Below, piece by piece: positions 41,053-49,815 of a DNA stretch of 64,000 nucleotides. Numbering within the stretch: the first letter of the stretch is position 1; each line of letters opens with the position of its first letter. The notes under the pieces are model-generated. The model did no database searches and was not told the origin of the DNA. It was given only the letters and a program-made list of their open reading frames with translations. This DNA comes from an uncultured Acetatifactor sp. Lineage in GTDB: Bacteria > Bacillota > Clostridia > Lachnospirales > Lachnospiraceae. Made by a program: the position numbers and the translations under genes. Where the stretch lies: the NCBI GenBank assembly GCA_910584375.1, contig CAJUAH010000006.1, forward strand, positions 1 through 64,000, given 5' to 3'.

Positions 41053-42879
41053 ATGGAGAACACTGTGATCAAAGAGCGACTTGAGGCGCTGCGCGGGCGG
41101 CTGCGGCAGGAGGGGATCGACTATTATCTGATCCCTACGGCGGATTTTCACAACTCGGAGTATGTGAACGCGCATTTTACCGTGCGGGAGCATTATTGCG
41201 GCTTTACCGGTTCCAACGGCACATTGGCGGTGTGGCAGGACGGCGCGGCCCTGTGGACGGACGGGCGATATTTTATCCAGGCGGAGCATGAGCTGGAGGG
41301 AACCGGCGTGGAACTGATGCGGATGCAGCAGGAGGGGGTTCCCACCATCGAGGAATTTTTAAAGAGAGAGATGAAACAGGGACAGACTCTGGGTTTTGAC
41401 GGCAGAGTGGTGCCTGCCAGCGAGGGAATGCGCTATGAAAAGGCGCTGCAGGATCGGGAGATCCGCTTTGCCTATGACAGGGATATAGCGGGCGAACTCT
41501 GGGAGGACAGGCCGCCGCTGCCCGCCGGGCCGGTGACGGTGCTGCCGGAGGAGGTGGCCGGGCGCGGCACGAAAGACAAGCTGGCGGATGTGCGGGAAGT
41601 CCTGAAAAGAGAGGGCGCAGGAAGCTTTCTGCTGAGCAAGCTGGACGATCTGATGTGGCTGTTCAATATCAGGGGATGCGATGTGGAGTGCAATCCGGTG
41701 GCGCTGTCTTATGCGTATATCACGGAGACGGAAAACCATCTGTTTATTCAGGAGAAAGCGCTCAGTCCGGAGACTCGGGCGGACTTGATCGGCAAACAGG
41801 TCACGCTGCATCCCTATGAGTCCGTGGTGGATTTTTTAAAGGCGCAGCCCCAGGGGGGCGCGGTGCTGGCGGATCGCAGGCAGGTCAGTTATGCGCTGTA
41901 CAAAGCGGTGGGCGAGAGACAGCGGCTGGTGGAGGCGTCCAACCCCACGGAGCGTTTAAAGGCTGTCAAGAATCCTGTGGAACTGGCAAACATGGAGAAG
42001 ATCTATCTGAAGGACAGCGTGGCGCTGACCAAGTTTATCTTCTGGGTCAAGACCAATATCGGCAAGATCGAGATCACGGAGATCAGCGCGGCGGATCACC
42101 TGGAACAGCTGCGCCGGGCGATCCCGGAATTCCTGGACCTGTCCTTCCCCACCATATCCGCCTACGGACCCAACGCGGCTATGATGCACTATGAGCCCAC
42201 GGCGGAGAACCACGCCGTATGTAAGCCGGAGGGGATGCTGCTGGTGGACAGCGGCGGCCAGTATATGGGAGGCACTACGGACGTGACCCGCACCATTGTG
42301 CTGGGGCCTGTCACCGAGGAGCAGAAGATGCATTATACGCTGGTGGCGGGAGCCATGTTACAGATGTCGGCGGCCAGATGGCTCTACGGCTGTACCGGGC
42401 GGAATCTGGATATCCTGGCCAGACAGCGGCTGTGGAACGCAGGACTGGATTACCGCTGCGGCACGGGACACGGAGTGGGCTATATCCTGAATGTGCATGA
42501 AGGCCCCCAGAGTCTGCGCTGGCAGTATGTAAAGGGACTGGAGGAAACTCCTTTTGAGGAGGGAATGGACGTGACCAACGAGCCGGGAGTCTACGTGCAG
42601 GACAGCCACGGCATCCGCATTGAAAATGTGATGGTGGCCAAAAATGACGTAAAGAACGAGTACGGACAGTTCATGCATTTTGAGACGCTGACCTGGGCGC
42701 CTATCGACATGGACGCCATCGATGAGAAATATCTGACCGAGGAGCAGCGCGTCCTGCTGTACGGATACCAGAAACAGGTATATGAAAAGGTATCCCCCTA
42801 TCTGACGCCCGAGGAGGCCCAGTGGCTGCGCGGGGAGACCAGGGTGGACAGCACGGTTGCCCTGAATCCCGCAAAGTAA
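41053..42879 (+). CDS. M24 family X-Pro aminopeptidase
   Basis: The 608-residue enzyme is the long aminopeptidase P form: two creatinase-like N-terminal domains (NSEYVNAHFTVREHYCGFTGSNG near residue 35) and a C-terminal pita-bread metallopeptidase with ligands in LLVDSGGQYMGGTTDVTRT, GTGHGVGY, TNEPGVY and GIRIENVM. It removes N-terminal residues preceding proline and is probably cytosolic, as no signal is seen. It starts 73 bases after deoC with AAGAAAGGAAG upstream. Confidence 0.94.
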   Translation: MENTVIKERLEALRGRLRQEGIDYYLIPTADFHNSEYVNAHFTVREHYCGFTGSNGTLAVWQDGAALWTDGRYFIQAEHELEGTGVELMRMQQEGVPTIEEFLKREMKQGQTLGFDGRVVPASEGMRYEKALQDREIRFAYDRDIAGELWEDRPPLPAGPVTVLPEEVAGRGTKDKLADVREVLKREGAGSFLLSKLDDLMWLFNIRGCDVECNPVALSYAYITETENHLFIQEKALSPETRADLIGKQVTLHPYESVVDFLKAQPQGGAVLADRRQVSYALYKAVGERQRLVEASNPTERLKAVKNPVELANMEKIYLKDSVALTKFIFWVKTNIGKIEITEISAADHLEQLRRAIPEFLDLSFPTISAYGPNAAMMHYEPTAENHAVCKPEGMLLVDSGGQYMGGTTDVTRTIVLGPVTEEQKMHYTLVAGAMLQMSAARWLYGCTGRNLDILARQRLWNAGLDYRCGTGHGVGYILNVHEGPQSLRWQYVKGLEETPFEEGMDVTNEPGVYVQDSHGIRIENVMVAKNDVKNEYGQFMHFETLTWAPIDMDAIDEKYLTEEQRVLLYGYQKQVYEKVSPYLTPEEAQWLRGETRVDSTVALNPAK

Positions 42880-42927
42880 GCGCAGGCGGGGAATTTATAA
42901 AAACGGTATTAAATTTATTCTGCTTTA

Positions 42928-42956
42928 TTGACTTTTAATCAAAGGTCTGAGATAAT
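42928..42956 (+). promoter_or_regulatory. Promoter of pckA
   Basis: TTGACT (42928-42933) and GATAAT (42951-42956), 17-bp spacer. Confidence 0.75.
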
Positions 42957-43021
42957 AGAAAAGATTATTGAGGTTGTACCGGGAAACCGGTCAAAATACA
43001 TCACAAGGAGGACGTATCATT

Positions 43022-44749
43022 ATGTCAACAAAAGCTTATTATCCGATTAATGAGATCGGCGCTGGAAAGCCCGGTTTCAGCAAGACCCGTTCCATCATTG
43101 AGGCTGCTTTTTACACCAACAATGTGGTAAAGGTCAATACCGTGAGAGAGGCCTATGAGCTGGCAAAGAATTCACCGGGTACCATCGTTACCGATATGCC
43201 GGTGTACAGAGCCGAAGAGCAGGGGCTGGAGAAAGACACCAAGGTGCTGCTGTTCAATGACGGCGCCGTTACCGGACGTTATGCCGCTGCCCGCCGCATC
43301 AAGGGGGAGCCGGGCGTGGACGCCGCCAAGCTGGATAAGGTGGTGATGGACGCCATCTACAGGACCCGCTGGATGACCATGTACCATGCGGAGTGTTTTA
43401 TCGGCCTGGATCCCGAGTTCATGGTGAAGGCGCATCTGCTGATTCCCGAAGGAGAAGAGAATCTGCTGTATAACTGGATGCTGAACTTCCAGTATATGTC
43501 CGATAAGTATGTACAGATGTACAAAGAGTCCAAACCTGTGGGTGACGGTAAGGAGCCGGATATCTATATCTTCTCCAATCCTCAGTGGACTCCCGAAGAG
43601 GCTCCCGATGTGGATTACAGCTGCTTAAGCGATCCTCTGACCCTGTGCTATTTCGATACGAACCAGAACTGTGCCGCTATCCTGGGCATGAAATATTTCG
43701 GCGAGCACAAAAAGGGTACTTTGACCATGGCATGGGCTCTGGCCAACAGAAACGGTTACGCGTCCTGCCACGGCGGACAGAAGGAGTACAGCCTGGAGGG
43801 CGGCAAGAAGTTCGTTGCCTCCGTATACGGTCTGTCCGGCTCCGGTAAGTCCACGCTGACCCATGCGAAACATAACGGCAAGTATGACGCTTTCGGCGGC
43901 ATCAAGGTACTGCATGACGACGCATTTATTATCAATACCGATACCTGCTCGTCTGTTGCTTTGGAGCCCACCTATTTTGACAAGACCGCGGATTATCCCA
44001 CCGGCTGCCCCGACAACAAGTTCCTGCTGACCGCGCAGAACTGTTCCGCTACGCTGGATGAAGAGGGACATATCCAGCTGGTGACTGAGGATATCAGAAA
44101 CGGCAACGGCCGCGCCATCAAGTCCAAGCTGTGGAGTCCTAACCGTGTGGACAAGATCGACGCTCCCGTAAACGCGATCTTCTGGATCATGAAGGATCCC
44201 ACCATCCCGCCTGTAGTGAAACTGAAGGGCGCCGCGCTGGCATCCGTTATGGGCGCTACGCTGGCTACCAAGACCTCCACTGCGGAGCGTGTGGCTGCGG
44301 GTACCGATATGAACGCCCTGCGCATCGTTCCCTATGCCAACCCGTTCAGAACCTATCCTCTGGTAAACGACTATGAGAAGTTCAAGAAACTGGTGGATGA
44401 GAAGAACGTGGACTGCTATATCGTGAATACCGGCGACTTCATGGGAACCAAGTGTAAGCCTGCGGATACCCTGGGCATCCTGGAGACCATCGTTGAGGGT
44501 AAGGCTAAGTTCGAGCAGTGGGGACCTTTCGAGGATATCGAGATCATGTACGACTGGTCCGGCAGGACTTCCGACGCTTTCAAGCCCGACCTGTCCGACA
44601 AGACTTACACCGAGGCTCTGAAGAACGCCATGCAGAACCGTGTGGATGCGGTGGAAGGTTTCGCCACCAAGAAGGAAGGCTACGACAAGCTGCCTGACGA
44701 GGCGTTGGCCGCTCTGAAGAAGATCGTTGACGAGGCGGCGTCCCTGTAA
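43022..44749 (+). CDS. pckA: Phosphoenolpyruvate carboxykinase (ATP)
   Basis: PckA interconverts oxaloacetate plus ATP and PEP plus CO2; in anaerobic fermenters it often runs toward oxaloacetate. The 575-residue protein has the kinase-1a P-loop GLSGSGKSTLTH, the metal and substrate sites in the FGGIKVLHDDAF region and the ATP-type adenine-binding C-terminal part. GGAGG is 12 bases before ATG 43022. Codon choice is strongly biased to a few codons (for example AAG, GTG, CTG), as in highly expressed genes. A strong terminator follows. Confidence 0.96.
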   Translation: MSTKAYYPINEIGAGKPGFSKTRSIIEAAFYTNNVVKVNTVREAYELAKNSPGTIVTDMPVYRAEEQGLEKDTKVLLFNDGAVTGRYAAARRIKGEPGVDAAKLDKVVMDAIYRTRWMTMYHAECFIGLDPEFMVKAHLLIPEGEENLLYNWMLNFQYMSDKYVQMYKESKPVGDGKEPDIYIFSNPQWTPEEAPDVDYSCLSDPLTLCYFDTNQNCAAILGMKYFGEHKKGTLTMAWALANRNGYASCHGGQKEYSLEGGKKFVASVYGLSGSGKSTLTHAKHNGKYDAFGGIKVLHDDAFIINTDTCSSVALEPTYFDKTADYPTGCPDNKFLLTAQNCSATLDEEGHIQLVTEDIRNGNGRAIKSKLWSPNRVDKIDAPVNAIFWIMKDPTIPPVVKLKGAALASVMGATLATKTSTAERVAAGTDMNALRIVPYANPFRTYPLVNDYEKFKKLVDEKNVDCYIVNTGDFMGTKCKPADTLGILETIVEGKAKFEQWGPFEDIEIMYDWSGRTSDAFKPDLSDKTYTEALKNAMQNRVDAVEGFATKKEGYDKLPDEALAALKKIVDEAASL

Positions 44750-44789
44750 GGATGTGTTTTACAGGAGCTTTTGAAAGAGATTAATTAAG

Positions 44790-44824
44790 CAGGGGTCAGA
44801 CTTTCGGGTCTGACCCCTGTTTTT
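44790..44824 (+). terminator. Strong terminator after pckA
   Basis: CAGGGGTCAGAC pairs with GTCTGACCCCTG around CTTTCGG-type loop bases and is followed by TTTTT. It may also serve the convergent lipoprotein gene, although its minus-strand T-run is poor. Confidence 0.93.
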
Positions 44825-44875
44825 GAGTTCATATGCGAAATAATGCAAAACCGTAAAGGTACAAGAACGGAAAAA

Positions 44876-45799
44876 TTACAGCTCGCTGTAATACTTGGAA
44901 TAGAGCTCTGTGCCGTCCGCGTTGCGGAAAATCAGCTTGATGTCGTCCAATACCAGGCCATAATCCGTCTCAAAGGATTCAAACAGGCTGGAAACCATGC
45001 CGGAAAAGGTAGGAGCTACCTGCTCGTCAAATACGCTTGCGATATCCTCCTGACTCAGACCGCTCAGATCCTGCTGTTCCGTGTAGGTATAGTCCATAAC
45101 CATCACATTGCCCTCTGCATAGAAGTCAATGGCAAGGCCGGAGGACTCCAGGCTGCTGTTGACAGCGGAGACGATCACATCCTGTTCTTCACTGTTCATC
45201 CAGTCTTCCAGAGTGGCATATTCCTGTGAGGCACTGCCTGTGGAGGCGTTGTCGGCTGAGGGTACATAGTCCTCCGTAAAGTCCACGGTATACAGGCTGG
45301 CGCCGTCGGAATCCAGATATGTGACACGCAGGGTCTTCACGGACAGATCGTATGTGTCATTGTAATTCTTGATCTCATCCACAAAAGTCTGGTACTGACT
45401 GTCCAGGCTGGAGCGGAGAGCGTCGGCGATGGCGTCCTTATTGGACTCATTGCTCAGAGTTTCCGTTGTGTACTGGTAGGTGTAGATGATGGTGTCCGGC
45501 TCTTCCACGGAAATGCTGCATGTGATGCCGGAACTTTCAAACATTTTGTTGATGGTTTCTTCCAGAGCTTTGCGGTCCTTGCCATTGTACCAGTCTGACA
45601 ACGCAGAGGAATTATCCTCGGCCGAGCTTTCTTCCTCAGAACTGCTTTCCTCCTTGGAAGAGCTATCCTCAGAGGATCTGTCATCTGTTGAGGTGACGGA
45701 TTCCCGATCCACAGGGCCGGATACCTGGGGGCTGCCACAGGCGGCCAGACCGAGAGCCAATGTTAATGACAGTGCCATTGCTAAGATTTTCTTTTTCAT
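44876..45799 (-). CDS. Lipoprotein with Ser/Glu linker and duplicated domain
   Basis: A 307-residue secreted lipoprotein: signal peptide with lipobox LAAC (Cys21), a low-complexity Ser/Glu/Asp linker (about 30-66), then two related domains (SDWYNGKDRKALEETINKMFESSGI and LEDWMNSEEQDVIVSAVNSSLESSGL), each predicted alpha/beta. The repeated domain resembles DUF4854-type proteins, a tentative family name. Function unknown; it should be tethered to the outer face of the membrane. A consensus promoter lies upstream. Confidence 0.85.
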   Translation of the reverse strand: MKKKILAMALSLTLALGLAACGSPQVSGPVDRESVTSTDDRSSEDSSSKEESSSEEESSAEDNSSALSDWYNGKDRKALEETINKMFESSGITCSISVEEPDTIIYTYQYTTETLSNESNKDAIADALRSSLDSQYQTFVDEIKNYNDTYDLSVKTLRVTYLDSDGASLYTVDFTEDYVPSADNASTGSASQEYATLEDWMNSEEQDVIVSAVNSSLESSGLAIDFYAEGNVMVMDYTYTEQQDLSGLSQEDIASVFDEQVAPTFSGMVSSLFESFETDYGLVLDDIKLIFRNADGTELYSKYYSEL

Positions 45800-45864
45800 A
45801 AATATTCTCCTCTCATAAAAGGTTCATCAGATATAGCAGATGAAACCGTTTGATAAACAGCGCT

Positions 45865-45893
45865 ATTATAGCACATGTATTCTGCATTGACAA
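45865..45893 (-). promoter_or_regulatory. Promoter of the lipoprotein gene
   Basis: On the minus strand TTGTCA (45893-45888) and TATAAT (45870-45865) with a 17-bp spacer. Confidence 0.85.
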
Positions 45894-45989
45894 TCCCAAA
45901 TTTTGGTCTCCATTGGAGGCCCTTTGGGGGTGTTTCTGCCGGAGGGTTGTCAAGTTTGTCAATATTTTGCGTTTTGGGAAAAATTTCAG

Positions 45990-46018
45990 TTGCCAAAAGG
46001 CGTTGTATTGGATATAAT
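45990..46018 (+). promoter_or_regulatory. Promoter of the 6S-like RNA
   Basis: TTGCCA (45990-45995) and a perfect TATAAT (46013-46018) with a 17-bp spacer; the start should be near 46024. Confidence 0.85.
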
Positions 46019-46023
46019 AAAGT

Positions 46024-46254
46024 TACCTGGAATGTTCGATAACTCTTGTTGTTTTTGAACCTACATTTACTTTAAAAGGGATTCCTATATTGCCAAGTGG
46101 CTGTCAAGCCTCCACTCGAGAGAGGATTGCAGGGGAAGGCAAAAGCCTGGTTGCGGTCACCCACCTAGCGCTGCTAGGAGTCAAAAGGCAAGAGCCGGCA
46201 TTTCGGGGTAATTACGAAGGAAAAGGGCAGTCCTTGGGACTGCTCTTTATATAT
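46024..46254 (+). ncRNA. ssrS: Likely 6S RNA
   Basis: A 230-nt transcript is bounded by a consensus promoter and a strong terminator (GGGCAGTCC/GGACTGCTC plus TTT at 46227-46252) and contains no open frame with a ribosome site. Its 5' part reads CCTGGAATGTTCGATAAC and later TTTGAACCTACA, blocks like those of 6S RNA, and complementary segments are spread along its length. 6S RNA mimics an open promoter and sequesters sigma-A polymerase. The class name is from pattern memory; the existence of an independent structured RNA is better supported than the class. Confidence 0.65.
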
Positions 46255-46290
46255 TGGGAAAAGAATATTATGGTCTGGGGGAATTAGGGT

Positions 46291-48366
46291 GTGAAGGGAT
46301 TTCCAAATTTCCGGGGAGAGATGAACAGGTCGGAAAGAATGCAGCTAAAGGCATTTATATGTCTGCTGGGGATTCTCCTGCTGCTTATACTGATCGCGGC
46401 AGGGCTGCTCAAAAGGCTGGGCGGCAGTGAGGAGGAACCGCCGCCGGAGAGCAGCCGGGAAGAAGAGCATGTACCGGTGACAGAGTACTTACATAATGTG
46501 TGGATCATGGGAGCGGACAGCAGTGGACTGTTATGCTTTACGGGGGAGGGTGAGCGCTTGCTGCGGGTGGCGGCTTTCCCAGGGGAGGATTCACAGCCGG
46601 GGACGATGCCATCTCAGACAGACAGTGGGGAACATCGGAGCGAAGTCACAGATATAAGCCGGGAGACGGCGCAGTCTCAGACGGGCAGCGGCGAAAGCTG
46701 GATCGAAGTCACAGATACAAATTGGGGAACGGCGGAGTGGCTGTTGGGACTCAGGGAACAGGTGGCGGATCTGGAGCTGACCGACGGCATGGTTACGGCC
46801 CTTCGGATCAAGCCGCAAAAAACCGGCGGAAAAGTGCTGGCTGCCGATTCGGACGGGGTATGGCTGGAAGAACAGGGAAGACTGGAATATACGGAGGACG
46901 TACAGGGCTACAGGCTGTACGGAGAACCGGCCTCTGTCGACTACAGGGATCTGTGCATCGGATATGACTTTGCGGATTTTTGTTTGGAGGACGGACGGAT
47001 ATGCGCCATATTGCTGGCCCGGGAGCCAGCCATGGAAAACATCCGGGTGCTGCTGAAAAACAGTGACTTTCAGGGAATCTATCACGATCGGGTGGAACTG
47101 ACCTGTGATACGGATTACACGGTACAGGTTCTGAACGCGGCAGATCCGCAGGAGACGGTTACAAGTTATCCGGCGGGGGAGAGCGTGGAGCTGACAGCCC
47201 AGAGGGGAGCAAGACTGCTGGTGACGCCCAGCGCCAGAACCGGCAAGATCATTCTGGAAAGCATCCACCGCAGTCAGGGTATACCGGCCTATCGGGGCAG
47301 TCTGGAACTGTGGTGGACCCAGGAGGGGATCGTGCTGATCAATGAACTGCCTCTGGAGGAGTATCTCTACAGCGTTGTGCCCAGCGAGATGCCGGCGTCC
47401 TATCCTCAGGAGGCATTGAAGGCGCAGGCGATCTGTGCCCGGACCTATGCCTATACGCATATGCTGCGTGCAGGTTATGAGGAGCTGGGCGCTCATGTGG
47501 ATGACAGTTCTTCTTATCAGGTATATAACAATATTCTGGAGCAGGAGGCGGCTACGGCAGCGGTAAAGGCCACTTACGGACAGTTGCTGGTACGGGAGGA
47601 CGGGGAGACTTTGGCGGAGACTTACTATTATTCCACCTCCTGGGGGTATGGGAGCGATGCCCATGTATGGAAGACGGACAGTGCGGAGGAATATGCGTAT
47701 ATTATCCCCAGGCATTTAAACCGGGGGGAGATGCGCAGGATGCTGGGGCAGGAGACCGAGACGGTGTCACAGTCCCCGGATCTGACCAGAGAGGATGTTT
47801 TTGCGGCAGCTATTCGCAGTATTGATCCCGGAGATTTTGAGTCCGGAGAAGGCTGGTATCGATGGAGTTACACGGTGAGGAACCTGAACTGCGATACAGT
47901 GCGGCGGCAACTGCAAAGCCGGTATGAGGCCAACGAAAAGCTGGTGCTGACTCTGGACGGGGAAGATTACGTGAGCCGGCCCATTGGAACATTTAAGGAG
48001 ATACGGGATCTGGTCATACTCACCCGGGGAGCCGGGGGCGTGGCCGATGAACTGTTGATAGAGACGGATCGGGATACATATAAAGTCATATCGGAGCATA
48101 CTATCCGATATATACTGTGTGACGGCGAGACGAAAGCGCTGCGTCAGGACGGCAGTGAGGTGGCCATGAGCAGCCTGCTGCCCAGCGCGTTTTTTACAAT
48201 AGAGATTGCCAGAGAGGGAGAAAATGTGGTAGGATATAATCTGACCGGAGGCGGCTTTGGCCATGGAGTAGGCATGAGCCAGAACGGCGCGCGCGCTATG
48301 GCTCAGGAGGGATACAGCGCCGGGGACATACTGCGTTTTTTTTACGACGGATGTTTTGTGCGGTGA
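46291..48366 (+). CDS. SpoIID/LytB domain protein
   Basis: The 691-residue membrane-anchored protein has one N-terminal helix (about 18-40) and a long extracytoplasmic part. The SpoIID core lies at about 350-685: LPLEEYLYSVVPSEMPASYPQEALKAQAICARTYA, the catalytic-type glutamate in PSEMP, and the C-terminal GGFGHGVGMSQNGARAMA. SpoIID is a lytic transglycosylase for engulfment; this paralogue is longer and may act in vegetative wall turnover. Residues about 105-149 hold two 21-residue repeats coded by 63-bp units. The GTG at 46291 is used; ATG 46321 is possible. Confidence 0.88.
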   Translation: MKGFPNFRGEMNRSERMQLKAFICLLGILLLLILIAAGLLKRLGGSEEEPPPESSREEEHVPVTEYLHNVWIMGADSSGLLCFTGEGERLLRVAAFPGEDSQPGTMPSQTDSGEHRSEVTDISRETAQSQTGSGESWIEVTDTNWGTAEWLLGLREQVADLELTDGMVTALRIKPQKTGGKVLAADSDGVWLEEQGRLEYTEDVQGYRLYGEPASVDYRDLCIGYDFADFCLEDGRICAILLAREPAMENIRVLLKNSDFQGIYHDRVELTCDTDYTVQVLNAADPQETVTSYPAGESVELTAQRGARLLVTPSARTGKIILESIHRSQGIPAYRGSLELWWTQEGIVLINELPLEEYLYSVVPSEMPASYPQEALKAQAICARTYAYTHMLRAGYEELGAHVDDSSSYQVYNNILEQEAATAAVKATYGQLLVREDGETLAETYYYSTSWGYGSDAHVWKTDSAEEYAYIIPRHLNRGEMRRMLGQETETVSQSPDLTREDVFAAAIRSIDPGDFESGEGWYRWSYTVRNLNCDTVRRQLQSRYEANEKLVLTLDGEDYVSRPIGTFKEIRDLVILTRGAGGVADELLIETDRDTYKVISEHTIRYILCDGETKALRQDGSEVAMSSLLPSAFFTIEIAREGENVVGYNLTGGGFGHGVGMSQNGARAMAQEGYSAGDILRFFYDGCFVR
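46603..46737 (+). repeat. 63-bp in-frame tandem repeat inside the SpoIID-like gene
   Basis: Units at 46612-46674 and 46675-46737 share TCTCAGAC, GAAGTCACAGATA and ACGGCG boxes; a 9-bp part of a third copy precedes them at 46603. Confidence 0.8.
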
Positions 48367-48419
48367 ACCATGGGTGTGAGTCTGATGGCAGGCGGCTTTA
48401 TGGCATGTGAGGGAAATAA

Positions 48420-49277
48420 ATGATGCGGAAACTGATTAAGATAAGTATGAATTTCAGCAGGAAAATGAGCGAGAAAAATATCAGCGCCTATGCCGCCAGC
48501 ACGGCCTTTTTTATCTTTTTGTCGCTGGTGCCCATGCTGATGGTAGTCTGTACCATGATTCCGTACACGCCGCTGACGGAGGAGAATCTGACCCGCGCCA
48601 TTACGGAGCTGACGCCGAATCAGATTGATTCCATGGTAACGCAGCTGATTCATGATGTGTACCGCAGGGCGTCTTCCATCCTGCCTTTGGCGGCGCTGGT
48701 GATGATCTGGACCGCCGCCAAAGGTCTGCTGGCTCTGATGCGGGGATTGAACGCGATCAATGACGTGCAGGAACACCGCAATTATTTTGTGGTGCGCTTT
48801 GTGGCGGCGGTCTATACGGTGGTCATGCTGATCGCCATGGTGATATCGTTGGTTATTATGGCGCTGGGCAGCAGGCTGGTGGACCTGGTGCTGGCCAGGA
48901 TTCCTCAACTGGAGGTATTGTTTTCCCTGATCGTGAACTTACGTTTCATTTTTTCCTGGGTGGTATTGACCTTGCTGTTTGCGGCGGTGTACACTTATGT
49001 GCCCAGCAAAAAAATGCGTTTTCGGGAACAGATACCGGGAGCCAGTTTCACGGCGGTAGTATGGAGCGTGTTCTCCTGGGGATTCTCCATTTATCTGAAC
49101 TTCAGCGGTTCTTTCAGCATATACGGCAGCCTGTCCCTGATCATCATCGCCATGATCTGGATGTACTTCTGCATGTATATCATCATGGTGGGCGCTTATC
49201 TGAACTGTTTTTTCAGCCCGGTGAACAAGGTGCTGACGGGCAGCAGGGGACGGCAGCTTGAGAGTCTGGAGGAGTAG
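48420..49277 (+). CDS. YihY/virulence factor BrkB family membrane protein
   Basis: A 285-residue protein with six predicted membrane helices. Family landmarks are AAYAASTAFFIFLSLVPML-like start (ISAYAASTAFFIFLSLVP), WTAAKGLLALMRGLNAIND and the tail SIYGSLSLIIIAMIWMYFCMYIIMVGAYLN. The family was once called RNase BN but is not an RNase; transport or envelope roles are suspected. The start is ATG 48420 or 48423 after GAGGG. A T-box controlled operon follows. Confidence 0.9.
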   Translation: MMRKLIKISMNFSRKMSEKNISAYAASTAFFIFLSLVPMLMVVCTMIPYTPLTEENLTRAITELTPNQIDSMVTQLIHDVYRRASSILPLAALVMIWTAAKGLLALMRGLNAINDVQEHRNYFVVRFVAAVYTVVMLIAMVISLVIMALGSRLVDLVLARIPQLEVLFSLIVNLRFIFSWVVLTLLFAAVYTYVPSKKMRFREQIPGASFTAVVWSVFSWGFSIYLNFSGSFSIYGSLSLIIIAMIWMYFCMYIIMVGAYLNCFFSPVNKVLTGSRGRQLESLEE

Positions 49278-49307
49278 AAATTTTGTAGGTGTAAAGGATA
49301 AAAAACG

Positions 49308-49336
49308 CTTGACATTTATGAAGGAAACCTCTAAAA
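49308..49336 (+). promoter_or_regulatory. Promoter of the pheS-pheT T-box operon
   Basis: TTGACA (49308-49313) and TAAAAT (49331-49336), 17-bp spacer. Confidence 0.88.
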
Positions 49337-49342
49337 TAGTCA

Positions 49343-49622
49343 CCATGAATGATAAAAGGCGAAGAAGGTGCATAGTAGAGCGTCATTTCCGCACAGAGAG
49401 GGGAGATCGCCGGCTGTAAGTTTCCCTGCGTTCAGATGAAAGCTCGAATTTCCCACCGGAGCTGCCTGGGTGAAAACCTGTCGTGGACAGAAACAGTAGC
49501 CTTGGCCGTTGACGCGCGTTAAGTGTATCAGAGAGTCCCGTCCGTCGCAGGGTGGGAAATATGGGTGGTACCGCGGAAGATTGATTTCGTCCCATGTGCA
49601 GGATGCTGTACATGGGATTTTT
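49343..49622 (+). promoter_or_regulatory. Phenylalanine T-box leader
   Basis: The T-box sequence GGGTGGTACCGCGG is at 49563-49576. Stem I shows the AGTA of the specifier loop (about 49372) with GAGC beside it, paired to GCTC and followed by GAA and then TTTC, so the specifier is a Phe codon (TTT or TTC), in agreement with pheS downstream. The terminator CCCATGT/ACATGGG with TTTTT closes the element at 49591-49622. Uncharged tRNA-Phe would favour the antiterminator. Confidence 0.92.
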
Positions 49623-49815
49623 ATATGCCCTGATACGGCAGAGTCCGAAGGAGCTGCAGACGTGTGAAAATGGGAAAGCGCTGAGATGGAGAGGCATTGG
49701 CAAGGCTCGGAGGATGTCTCGGAGAATTTGCGGAAGTCCGGGCTGGAAGTTACTATGCCGAATGGCGCGTGTGGCCGCGGCGGAACGGAACATTTTATAG
49801 TAGGAGGAGAGAGTC

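Noticed and set aside
46090..46287. 65-codon frame in the 6S-like RNA region
   Set aside because: It begins within a structured RNA between a promoter and a terminator, without a ribosome site, and crosses the terminator.
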